From: CBDUBH01 sp965365345
Lineage (GTDB): Bacteria > Bacteroidota > Ignavibacteria > Ignavibacteriales > SURF-24
DNA: 36,131 bases
Assembly: GCA_965365345.1 (NCBI GenBank)
Contig: CBDUBH010000029.1
Location: forward strand, 1 to 36,131
Direction: 5' to 3'
In this document: one piece after another, positions 16,366 to 24,387 of the stretch
How positions within the stretch are numbered: the stretch's first letter is position 1
Layout: every line of letters begins with the position of its first letter
Translations under genes and position numbers: made by a program
Notes under the pieces: model-generated
Databases searched by the model: none
What the model was told of the DNA's origin: nothing
Seen by the model: the letters and a program-made list of their open reading frames with translations, nothing else

Positions 16366-18381
16366 TCACTTCATCATTTTTTGCAGTTTATCAATTTCAT
16401 CGCGAAGTGCAGCAGCTTTTTCAAATTCCAGATCTTTTGCCGCATCTTTCATTTGCTGCGTAAGTTGATCAATCAAATCTTGCTTTTGCTCGTTGGACAT
16501 ATATTTAATAACCGGCTCGGCAACTTTTGCAAAAGTAAAATCTGCTACCTTGTCTTCTTTTTTTCGCAATTCCGCAATCGATGTTGAATTCATTATATCT
16601 TCAACGCTTTTGAAAATTGTTTTCGGAGTAATTCCGTTTTGCTCGTTATATTCCATTTGCAATTTTCTTCTACGTGTAGTTTCCTCAATTGTTTTGCGCA
16701 TCGAATTTGTAATTATATCAGCATACATAATTACTTTTCCGTTTGCGTTTCGCGCGGTTCTTCCGGCAGTTTGCATCAATGATCTTTCGCTGCGCAAAAA
16801 TCCTTCTTTATCTGCATCAATAATTGCAACAAGCGAAACTTCCGGCAGATCCAATCCTTCACGAAGTAAATTAACTCCGACCAAAACATCAAAATCACCG
16901 AGACGTAAATCGCGCACGATTTCGACTCTTTCCAATGCGTCAATATCACTGTGAATATACTTTACTTTTATTCCGATTCTATCCAGATAATCTGTTAGAT
17001 CTTCCGCCATTTTTTTGGTTAAAGTCGTAACCAGAACTCTTTCTTTTCTTTCAACACGTAAACGAATTTCCGCAATAAGATCATCAATTTGACCTTTTAC
17101 CGGACGAATTTCAATTTGCGGATCGAGTAATCCAGTTGGACGAATAATCTGCTCAACAATTACACCGCCGGTTTTTTCAAGTTCGTAATCTGCGGGAGTT
17201 GCGCTAACGTAAATTATTTGATTTGTAAGGTTATCAAATTCTTCAAATTTAAGCGGACGGTTATCCATTGCGGAAGGCAAACGGAAACCATGTTCAACCA
17301 ATACTTCTTTTCGTGATCTATCGCCATTATACATTCCGCGTACTTGCGGAATTGTTACGTGAGATTCATCAACAATAAGCAAATAATCTTTCGGAAAATA
17401 ATCGAACAAGCAATACGGACGCGAACCCGGTTCTCTTCCATCCATGTGGCGTGAATAATTTTCAATTCCGGAGCAGTAACCTATTTCTTTGATCATTTCG
17501 ATATCAAATCTTGTGCGCTGTTCCAATCTTTGTGCTTCAACATATTTTTCCTGCGACCAAAAATATTTCAACCGCTCTTTCATTTCATCTTCAATTTGAA
17601 CAATTGCGCGGCTAACCTGCTCTTTATTTGTTACGAAATATTTTGCCGGATAAATTGCGGTTGAATCAACTTCTTTTATAGTTTCACCGGTAACCGAATC
17701 AATTATGGAAATTTTCTCAACTTCATCATCCCAAAATTCAATGCGAATTGCTTCATCATATTGATAAGCCGGAATTATTTCTATCACATCTCCGCGCGCG
17801 CGAAAAGTTCCGCGTGTAAAATCAATATCATTTCGAGTGTAATAAATATCAATTAATTTGCGCATCAATTTTTTCTTTGGAATACTTTCGCCTTTTTTAA
17901 CGAAAATAATTTGATTTGCGTACTCCTGCGGCGCGCCGATTCCGTAAATACAGCTAACGCTCGCAACAATAATTACATCGCGTCTTCCTTCAATTAAAGA
18001 AGTTGTTGCTTTTAATCTTAAACGGTCAATTTCTTCATTGATTGCAAAATCTTTTTCAATATAAAGATCGCGTTTTACAACATAAGCTTCGGGCTGATAA
18101 TAATCATAATAACTTATAAAAAACTCGACCGCATTATTCGGGAAAAAAGATTTAAATTCAGAATACAATTGCGCAGCCAAAGTTTTATTATGCGAAATTA
18201 TTAAGGTTGGTTTGTTAACTTCTTTTATAACATTTGAAATAGTGAAAGTTTTTCCGCTTCCGGTAACTCCGAGTAAAACCTGATGTTTTTCACCGGTTTC
18301 AAGTCCTGAAACTAATTGCTGAATTGCTTCAGGTTGATCTCCCGAAGGTTTGTAATTTGAAACTAATTCGAAATTTTTCAT
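16366..18381 (-). CDS. uvrB: excinuclease ABC subunit B
   Basis: A full-length 671-residue UvrB. The Walker A motif GVTGSGKT is at 38-45. The damage-probing beta-hairpin begins with YYDYYQPEAYV near 91-101. DESHVTIPQ gives the Walker B-like box, and helicase motifs V and VI appear as GVNLLREGLDLPEV and QTAGRTARN. The C-terminal UVR motif (DLEFEKAAALRDEIDKL) binds UvrC. It loads at DNA lesions after UvrA and positions UvrC for dual incision in nucleotide-excision repair. No uvrA or uvrC lies in the window. No Shine-Dalgarno precedes the ATG. A 10-bp inverted repeat lies 70-97 bp upstream and could be an operator. Confidence 0.99.
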   Translation of the reverse strand: MKNFELVSNYKPSGDQPEAIQQLVSGLETGEKHQVLLGVTGSGKTFTISNVIKEVNKPTLIISHNKTLAAQLYSEFKSFFPNNAVEFFISYYDYYQPEAYVVKRDLYIEKDFAINEEIDRLRLKATTSLIEGRRDVIIVASVSCIYGIGAPQEYANQIIFVKKGESIPKKKLMRKLIDIYYTRNDIDFTRGTFRARGDVIEIIPAYQYDEAIRIEFWDDEVEKISIIDSVTGETIKEVDSTAIYPAKYFVTNKEQVSRAIVQIEDEMKERLKYFWSQEKYVEAQRLEQRTRFDIEMIKEIGYCSGIENYSRHMDGREPGSRPYCLFDYFPKDYLLIVDESHVTIPQVRGMYNGDRSRKEVLVEHGFRLPSAMDNRPLKFEEFDNLTNQIIYVSATPADYELEKTGGVIVEQIIRPTGLLDPQIEIRPVKGQIDDLIAEIRLRVERKERVLVTTLTKKMAEDLTDYLDRIGIKVKYIHSDIDALERVEIVRDLRLGDFDVLVGVNLLREGLDLPEVSLVAIIDADKEGFLRSERSLMQTAGRTARNANGKVIMYADIITNSMRKTIEETTRRRKLQMEYNEQNGITPKTIFKSVEDIMNSTSIAELRKKEDKVADFTFAKVAEPVIKYMSNEQKQDLIDQLTQQMKDAAKDLEFEKAAALRDEIDKLQKMMK

Positions 18382-18708
18382 TCTGTAAATTTAATTTAAT
18401 TCAGTTAAATTATTATTTATTTTCCAATTAAGAAAACATTATGCTGCTTTTAATAATTCCATAAAGCCGGAATTATTATTGATATTTAAAACTTACTAAA
18501 CAATAAAAATCTCCATCAAAAAAAGAAATATTTTTTAAAAAGAATATTTTTTAATTTGAGTCAAACAGGATAACGGAATCCGGGTAAATTTGATTATAAA
18601 AAATAAAATACTTAATATAAATTTATAAGATAATTACAATTCAAAACTTTAACTAACTTCTCCTGCGGTAATTATTAAAATTAAATTTAAGTTAGAGCAG
18701 GGAAACTT
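18382..18708. other. divergent intergenic region, uvrB / histidine kinase
   Basis: These 327 bp hold the start regions of two divergent genes. The sequence is very AT-rich. The one clear structure is the inverted repeat at 18451-18478. No coding frame is seen. Confidence 0.6.
18451..18478. promoter_or_regulatory. 10-bp inverted repeat upstream of uvrB, possible operator
   Basis: TAATAATTCC (18451-18460) pairs perfectly with GGAATTATTA (18469-18478) across an 8-bp spacer. Its position 70-97 bp before the uvrB start would suit an SOS-type repressor site. The sequence does not match a known LexA box that I can name, so this is only a candidate. Confidence 0.35.
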
Positions 18709-20703
18709 ATGGGGAAATTTCGTCCGGGTAAAAGTAAAATTAACTCAAAAGAAATTTTTCATGCAATAGAAGAATTAAAAAAATTATTTTCCGGTATTTC
18801 TTCAAGTAATTTTTCAGCCGAACAAATTAGTTCAAAGATTAATGAACTCGGCAGTATTTTATCTCTTCCGGCTCAAAACAATTCAGAAAAATTCAAAGAT
18901 CTTTTCGAAAATGCCGCAACCGCATATTTTATTATTGATAAAAAAGGAATTATTGAAGAAGTAAATCACTCAGCAGAGAAATTGCTTTGCATACCTAAAT
19001 ATCAAATTTGCGGAAAAGAATTTGTGTCTTTTCTGAATTCCGAAACTTTGAGCATATTCAATAAATGCTTCAGCGAGTTTTTAAGTAACGGAAATCCTAC
19101 TGAATGTGAAGCGGAATTCCAAAGTGAAAATAAAATTGTTAATACCGTAATAAATGTTTTTCAAATCAATACAAATAATGAAAAACTGATCTGCATCGGC
19201 ATAAAAGATATTTCCGATTTTGCCCAAGCAAAATCAGAATTTAACAATTTAAAAAATGATTATTTAAGTGTTTTCGAAAATGCAAACGACCCAATTTTAA
19301 TTTTTGAACCGGAAAACGAAATTATTCTGGAAGCAAATGAAAGCGCCGCAAAATTATACGGGATCTCAAAAGAAGAATTGATCGGAAAATCTTTAAAAGA
19401 TTTTTCAAAAAATCCTAAAAGAGGCGAACGCAAAATTGAAAAAATTTTAAAAGAAGGGAAAGCAATCAAATTTGAAACTGAGCAATTTACAAAAACCGGA
19501 AAAACATTATTTCTGGAAGTAAAGGCATCTGCAATTAATTATCTCGGTAAAAAAGCAATTCTTACAATAAATCATGATCTTACAAAGCGGAAAAAACACG
19601 AAAATGAACTTGAAAAAGATATTGCAAGATTGGAAATGGCGCAAAAAATTGCCCGGTTCGGGAATTGGGATTGGGATCTTGAAACTGATAGAATAAAACT
19701 TTCCGGTGAACTTAACACAATTTTGGGATTTGAAAATACCGAAATTTCGGTTAAACAATTCCTGAAAATTGTCTGTAAAGAAGATAAAGAATCCGTAAAA
19801 GATAACCTGGAAAAAATGCGCCTGGGCAAAGGCGAAATGAATATGGATTTCGGGATAAAATTACAATCAGGCGAGATTGTTTATCTTTATGCATTGGGCA
19901 AAGTTTTGTTTGATAAAGATAATTTGCCAAAAAAAGTTTTCGGAATTTTTCACGATATCACTTCAAGAAAATTAATGGAAAAAACTTTACGGGTTTCCAT
20001 TGAAAATCTTGAAAGATCGAATCAGGATCTTGAAATGTTCGCTTATGTAGTTTCGCACGATCTGAAAGATCCGCTTCATCTTATTACAAATTTTTTCAAA
20101 CTTTTTTCACGGAGATACAAAGGAAAAATTGATCAGAAGGCTGATGATTACATTGAAAATATTCAAGCTGCCGTTACACGCATGCATAAATTGATTCAGG
20201 GACTTTTGGCTTATTCAAGAATTACAACCCGCGGAAAATCATTTGAAACCAACGATGCAAATTTAATTCTGGAAGATGCGATAAGTAATTTGGAACTTAA
20301 CATCGAAAAGGCAAATGCAAATGTTAAAGCGGAAAAATTGCCGGTTATTGTTTGCGATGAAATTCAAATTTCACAAATGTTTCAAAATTTAATAAGTAAC
20401 GCAATAAAATTTGCCGATAAAAATGATCCGGAAATAATAATTTCTTATAAAGAAAATGATGATGAATTTATTTTTTCAGTTTCCGATAACGGAATAGGAA
20501 TTTTGCCGAAATATTACAAAAGAATTTTCGAAATATTTCAAAGGCTTCACACCGAAGAAGAATTTGAAGGAACGGGAATCGGACTTTCAATCTGCAAAAA
20601 AATTGCGGACAGGCACGGCGGTAAAATTTGGGTTGAGAGCGAACCTGGAAAAGGTTCAACTTTTTATTTCACTTTGCCGAAACGTGAACATTTGTTAAAG
20701 TAA
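18709..20703 (+). CDS. cytoplasmic PAS sensor histidine kinase, phytochrome-type kinase core
   Basis: The 664-residue protein has no membrane segment. A helical N-terminus (1-60) is followed by PAS near 62-175, PAS/PAC near 183-297 (TINHDLTKRKK), and a PAS_3-type domain near 308-425 (ARFGNWDWDLET at its start, GIFHDITSRK at its end). HisKA has His450 in VVSHDLKDPL, a form common in the kinase cores of bacterial phytochromes. HATPase_c has Asn564 (SNAIKF), DNGIGI and GTGIGLS. There is no receiver or chromophore GAF domain. Its 3' end faces that of the receiver/ATP-grasp gene at 20943, with a shared terminator between, so it is a candidate phosphodonor for that protein's receiver. No clear ribosome site beyond GGGAAA is seen near the ATG. 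Confidence 0.92.
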   Translation: MGKFRPGKSKINSKEIFHAIEELKKLFSGISSSNFSAEQISSKINELGSILSLPAQNNSEKFKDLFENAATAYFIIDKKGIIEEVNHSAEKLLCIPKYQICGKEFVSFLNSETLSIFNKCFSEFLSNGNPTECEAEFQSENKIVNTVINVFQINTNNEKLICIGIKDISDFAQAKSEFNNLKNDYLSVFENANDPILIFEPENEIILEANESAAKLYGISKEELIGKSLKDFSKNPKRGERKIEKILKEGKAIKFETEQFTKTGKTLFLEVKASAINYLGKKAILTINHDLTKRKKHENELEKDIARLEMAQKIARFGNWDWDLETDRIKLSGELNTILGFENTEISVKQFLKIVCKEDKESVKDNLEKMRLGKGEMNMDFGIKLQSGEIVYLYALGKVLFDKDNLPKKVFGIFHDITSRKLMEKTLRVSIENLERSNQDLEMFAYVVSHDLKDPLHLITNFFKLFSRRYKGKIDQKADDYIENIQAAVTRMHKLIQGLLAYSRITTRGKSFETNDANLILEDAISNLELNIEKANANVKAEKLPVIVCDEIQISQMFQNLISNAIKFADKNDPEIIISYKENDDEFIFSVSDNGIGILPKYYKRIFEIFQRLHTEEEFEGTGIGLSICKKIADRHGGKIWVESEPGKGSTFYFTLPKREHLLK

Positions 20704-20810
20704 AAGTTAATAAATTATTTTTTTATTCTTTTTAAAAAAATTAATGTTTAATTTAAAAAGTATTTAATTTTTTATTACAAAGAATTTTCTGATATTATAA
20801 TCTTTTTAAA

Positions 20811-20852
20811 AAGAATTGTCTTTCCCGCAAATTCCGGATTAAGACGATTCTT
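20811..20852. terminator. bidirectional terminator between convergent genes
   Basis: A 12-bp stem with one G-T pair (20811-20822 with 20841-20852) encloses an 18-nt loop. Plus strand continues TTATTTATTTT; minus strand continues into TTTTTAAAAAG. It sits between the convergent kinase (18709-20703) and receiver/ATP-grasp gene. Confidence 0.55.
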
Positions 20853-20942
20853 TATTTATTTTAAATACATCAAATAATTTTTATGAATTCTGAATTGAAC
20901 AATTAAACCATCAGATTTTTCAATAAAATTCATTCAAAATAT

Positions 20943-23936
20943 TTACGCCTGAATTCCCGGTTTTATTACGGCTCCCTTATTTTTGTGTCCGTTTATTTTG
21001 ACAATAAAAGGTTCATCATATCTTAAGATTTTTGAATATTTCAATTCTTTATAAATTTTTTGCGAATTCAGCCATTCCCAATCAATTCTTCCCTGATTAT
21101 AAAATGAATTCACGGTAAAATATGCAATTCTGAATGAAGTTAAATTCTGGAAAAAGTGAGATCCCTGGCTCGGAATTACATTAAAATCTTTAAAGCCGGA
21201 TTCAACAATAGCGCTTGCTCCCGAAATTTGATCCCAGGTAACGGGAATTCCGAGCCAGGGATCGAGCGAGCCCCATCTGCCGACTCCAATTAAAAGATAA
21301 GGACGGTTTTCATTAAGCAATTGTGAATTTAACATCCCGATTTCAGCAGCAACTTCGCGACTTTTACTTCTGTCAAATTTTTCAATATCAACTACAACAA
21401 TATCAAAAATATTTCTGATTACGCCGTTTCCCAAAACTTGCGGACTTTCAACAATTATATCATTTTCATTTAATGAATTCAGATCCAATTCTTCGGCTTC
21501 GCTGCTTAAAACCATCGGGCGCATTTGCAAAATTCCGAATTCTTTTTTCTCGCCTTCGGAAACTTTTAAATTAACGGCAAACTCAATTTCAACCTGAGTT
21601 CCCATTCCCCATCTTCCCATATTTAAAATGCTTTCTAAAACTTCCGGCAATGGAAAAATTTTGTGTTTTAAAACGGGCGCAAAAGTTACAATCCTCAAAC
21701 CCGGACGCGAAATTCCATCGTAAACCGAATCATTTTCAGCTGAATAAGTTGATCCTGCCAAATACAAAGTTCCATCATTTTCGGCTTTTTGCAAACTGTA
21801 AGTTTTCAAAACTTCATCTTGATGATAGACAGGTTTTTTCTTTTTTGTACTTTTTTGACTCAGATCAAGCGCGAAAAATTCCTGCTGCGCATTTTTAATT
21901 GTTTCCTGCGTTGAATAAAATTGAAGTAAATGACGCGGATATTTCGGACAAAATCTAACTGCGTTTCCACCTTCAACAACTTGTTTTCCCAAACCCAAGG
22001 CTACATAAGCAATTCCATCTGATGAACTTTGCGGCGAAACGGGATAAAAATTATACGATTTTGCAACACCCGCAAAATCGGGATAAAATCTACCTTCATT
22101 TCTTAATGAACCTACCATTACCTGAATTATAACCGCCATTTTTTCTTCTTCAAGTCTGTAAGGCGAAGCGCGCATGTAATCTTTTGAAGATTTGTGATAA
22201 GTTGATGCGTAAACTAATTTTATACAACTGATTAATTGATGAAGCCGTACGGTCAAACTTTCATTTTCGTTTGGTATCATATAAGTTCTGTAAACTCCGG
22301 CAAACGGCTGAAATTGGGAATCTTCCAAAAGACTTGATGAACGAACGGCAAGCGGAACTTTTACAATATCCAAAAATTGCTGAAGTTTTTTTCTTACTTC
22401 TTTTGGGAAATTTTTTGATTCAAGAAATCTTTGATCCAATTCATCATCATTTTTTGTGCTGAAAGCAAAATTCAAAAGATCATTTTCCTCAAGAAATTGA
22501 TCAAAAACTTCAGTTCCCAAAACAACTGCAGAGGGAACAAAAATTTTGACTCCGTGAAATCTATCGGCAAAATCAAAATTTGTAATTATATGATTTACAA
22601 ATCCTAACCCGCGCGCTTTTCCGCCTAACGATCCACCGCCAATTCGCGAAAAGCTGTTTTTGATATCAAAAGTTTCGGGCGAAAAATCAGTTATAATTCC
22701 GCGTGTTCGTAATTCCAAATATTGCTTTAAAGTGTTGATAAGATTTTTGCGCAGATCTTCAACTGTTGCAAAATCAGAAACTTTACGCGGACGTAATTTA
22801 TGCGCAAGCCAAAATTCGGTTCTTGCTTTAAGCCAGTTTGAAAAATTATTTCGTGATGCGTGATAAACGATACTTTCTTCTGGAACAATTTCAAGTTTTT
22901 CCTGCAAACTTTTTAAATTGTTTGCGCGTGCAACTTCGGTTCCATCAGCAGTTCTGAAAGTAAAATCTCCAAATCCCAAGTTTTCCACCATAAATTCGCG
23001 AAGTTCGTTAAGCAAACGCGGAGAATCTTTTACGATAAAAGACGCGCCGATTCTTCTTGCGGTTTCCGCATGAGATTTATTGCTTGATTGAAGCAAAACC
23101 GGAATATCGCCGTAAGTTGCTTTTACATTTTGCGCAAACTTAATTCCCGCTTCGGGATCTTTTACTCCGTTTCTTTTAAAGTTGATATCCGAAATTACGC
23201 CCATTATGTAATCGGAATATTTTTCAAAATACGCCCAGGCTTCATCATAATTTGTACAAAGCAAAATTTTAGGACGCGCCCGCATTCTTATAAATTTATG
23301 AGTCAAGTTCAATCCTTCGGTGATCAATCTTTGCGATTGCTGAAAAATTTCGGTGTAGATCATCGGCAAATATGAAGAATAAAAAAGCACATTATCTTCA
23401 ATTAAAATTATTGATTGAACTCCCATAACTTTTATATCGTGTTCGGCATTTAATCTGTCCTCAACGGATTTTACAATCCCGATAATTAATCTGTAATCGC
23501 CTTCCCAAATAAAAAGTCTTTCAAAAATTGAAGTATCGTAATTTGAAACAAGATCTTTTCTTTCGATATTATCATACGCAAGAAGTACGATCGGCATATT
23601 AAATCCGGCTTCGCGAACTGCTTTTGCAAATCTTACAACATGCATATCTTCAATATGAAGAGTTGTAATTATTAGATCGTAATTTTTTTCCTGTAAAAGT
23701 TGAAGCGCATCATTTCCGCTTGAAACGTGAGTAAGTTCCGGCGAGTGGTTTAAATTCAAGCCCAGATATTCCTTACGGATCAATTCATATAATCTGCCGT
23801 CTTCTTCAAAAAGATATGAATCATATAAACTTGATACCAGCAAAATATCGCGGATTTTAAAAGGCATAAGCTTTTGAAATTTTTGAAGTCGCGTACCGAA
23901 ATAATCGCCTGCGTTTAACGGACTGATTCCATTCAT
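20943..23936 (-). CDS. receiver-linked PEP-synthase/PPDK-type ATP-binding protein of unknown target
   Basis: The 997-residue protein has several parts. Residues 28-160 are receiver-like but with Thr91/Thr92 at the acceptor position. Residues 174-318 are a better receiver, with Glu180/Asp181, acceptor Asp250 (VISDINF), Ser284/Ser285 and Lys303 (IVKDSP), plus an insertion near 192-220. Residues 430-810 are the nucleotide-binding domain of PEP synthase/pyruvate phosphate dikinase: GGGSLGGKARGLG (433-445), RSSSLLEDS (532-540), VEIEFAVN (782-789) and LQMRPM (803-808). Residues 820-997 match nothing I recognise and contain GVGRWGSLDPWLGIPV (884-899). The phospho-histidine swivel domain and PEP/pyruvate barrel are absent, so it cannot perform the whole dikinase reaction alone. 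An AGGAAA precedes the ATG. Two histidine kinase genes flank it. I infer ATP-dependent phosphotransfer controlled by Asp250; the acceptor is unknown. Confidence 0.85.
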   Translation of the reverse strand: MNGISPLNAGDYFGTRLQKFQKLMPFKIRDILLVSSLYDSYLFEEDGRLYELIRKEYLGLNLNHSPELTHVSSGNDALQLLQEKNYDLIITTLHIEDMHVVRFAKAVREAGFNMPIVLLAYDNIERKDLVSNYDTSIFERLFIWEGDYRLIIGIVKSVEDRLNAEHDIKVMGVQSIILIEDNVLFYSSYLPMIYTEIFQQSQRLITEGLNLTHKFIRMRARPKILLCTNYDEAWAYFEKYSDYIMGVISDINFKRNGVKDPEAGIKFAQNVKATYGDIPVLLQSSNKSHAETARRIGASFIVKDSPRLLNELREFMVENLGFGDFTFRTADGTEVARANNLKSLQEKLEIVPEESIVYHASRNNFSNWLKARTEFWLAHKLRPRKVSDFATVEDLRKNLINTLKQYLELRTRGIITDFSPETFDIKNSFSRIGGGSLGGKARGLGFVNHIITNFDFADRFHGVKIFVPSAVVLGTEVFDQFLEENDLLNFAFSTKNDDELDQRFLESKNFPKEVRKKLQQFLDIVKVPLAVRSSSLLEDSQFQPFAGVYRTYMIPNENESLTVRLHQLISCIKLVYASTYHKSSKDYMRASPYRLEEEKMAVIIQVMVGSLRNEGRFYPDFAGVAKSYNFYPVSPQSSSDGIAYVALGLGKQVVEGGNAVRFCPKYPRHLLQFYSTQETIKNAQQEFFALDLSQKSTKKKKPVYHQDEVLKTYSLQKAENDGTLYLAGSTYSAENDSVYDGISRPGLRIVTFAPVLKHKIFPLPEVLESILNMGRWGMGTQVEIEFAVNLKVSEGEKKEFGILQMRPMVLSSEAEELDLNSLNENDIIVESPQVLGNGVIRNIFDIVVVDIEKFDRSKSREVAAEIGMLNSQLLNENRPYLLIGVGRWGSLDPWLGIPVTWDQISGASAIVESGFKDFNVIPSQGSHFFQNLTSFRIAYFTVNSFYNQGRIDWEWLNSQKIYKELKYSKILRYDEPFIVKINGHKNKGAVIKPGIQA

Positions 23937-24116
23937 AATTTACATTTCCTAAAATTTAGATTTCCTGAAATTTTGCGTGAAATTTAATATAGCAATTGAA
24001 AACGGAAAATGGAAGGATGGGAAAATTTAAAAATGGACGAATGAAAAATGAAAAATTTTTAATTGGAAAAATAAAAGGATATAATTTAAAAAGATTTAGC
24101 AATAATTGTTATTCCT

Positions 24117-24157
24117 GCTTGTTAAGCCTGTCCCGATTAAATCGGGAGAATCTTTTT
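24117..24157. repeat. GCTTGT...CCCGATT hairpin repeat, copy 1
   Basis: Contains an 8-bp stem TCCCGATT/AATCGGGA with a 1-nt centre, then GAATCTTTTTT. A close relative is at 31741-31790. Confidence 0.7.
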
Positions 24158-24171
24158 TATTAGAAAAGGAA

Positions 24172-24195
24172 GGATTCCGGACAAGCCGGAATGAC
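24172..24195. repeat. GTCATTCC-type hairpin repeat
   Basis: GGATTCCGG, a short loop, then CCGGAATGAC. An AATCTTT-rich tail follows at 24216-24265. Confidence 0.8.
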
Positions 24196-24223
24196 AACAA
24201 CATTCTTTAGCCTATAATCTTTG

Positions 24224-24265
24224 AATCTTTCTAATCTTTCTAAATCTTTCTAAATCTTTCTAATC
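24224..24265. repeat. short tandem repeat of AATCTTTCT(A) units
   Basis: About four imperfect 9-10-bp units. Similar tails flank the hairpin repeats at 24324, 28208 and 31568. Confidence 0.65.
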
Positions 24266-24323
24266 GTTTATGATCTTTTAATTTATAAATAATAAAATTA
24301 TAATTTAGAAAATATAAAACAGG

Positions 24324-24362
24324 GATTGCTTCGTCGTCCCATTAGGGACTCCTCGCAATGAC
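24324..24362. repeat. GTCATTGC-type hairpin repeat
   Basis: GATTGCTTCG, an inner GTCCC/GGGAC stem, then GCAATGAC. The flank ATTTATGGTTTT is shared with the inverted copy at 31494-31525. Confidence 0.8.
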
Positions 24363-24387
24363 ATTTATGGTTTTTGAATCTTTGAAT

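Larger units (their letters stand above)
23937..24387. other. intergenic region rich in dispersed repeats
   Basis: These 451 bp separate the kinase at 24388 from the receiver/ATP-grasp gene on the same strand. They hold a TCCCGATT/AATCGGGA hairpin (24131-24147), hairpin repeats at 24172-24195 and 24324-24362, and a tandem of AATCTTTCT units (24224-24265). The left 100 bp are purine-rich. Such a long gap suggests the two minus-strand genes are not one simple operon. Confidence 0.7.

Noticed and set aside
16493..16954. A 153-codon plus-strand frame inside uvrB
   Set aside because: It is antisense to the highly conserved UvrB helicase region, has no ribosome site and shows no recognisable domain.
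20943..23936. Full PEP synthase or pyruvate phosphate dikinase
   Set aside because: Only the ATP-binding domain is present. The phospho-His signature and the PEP/pyruvate barrel are absent, and the N-terminus is made of receiver domains.
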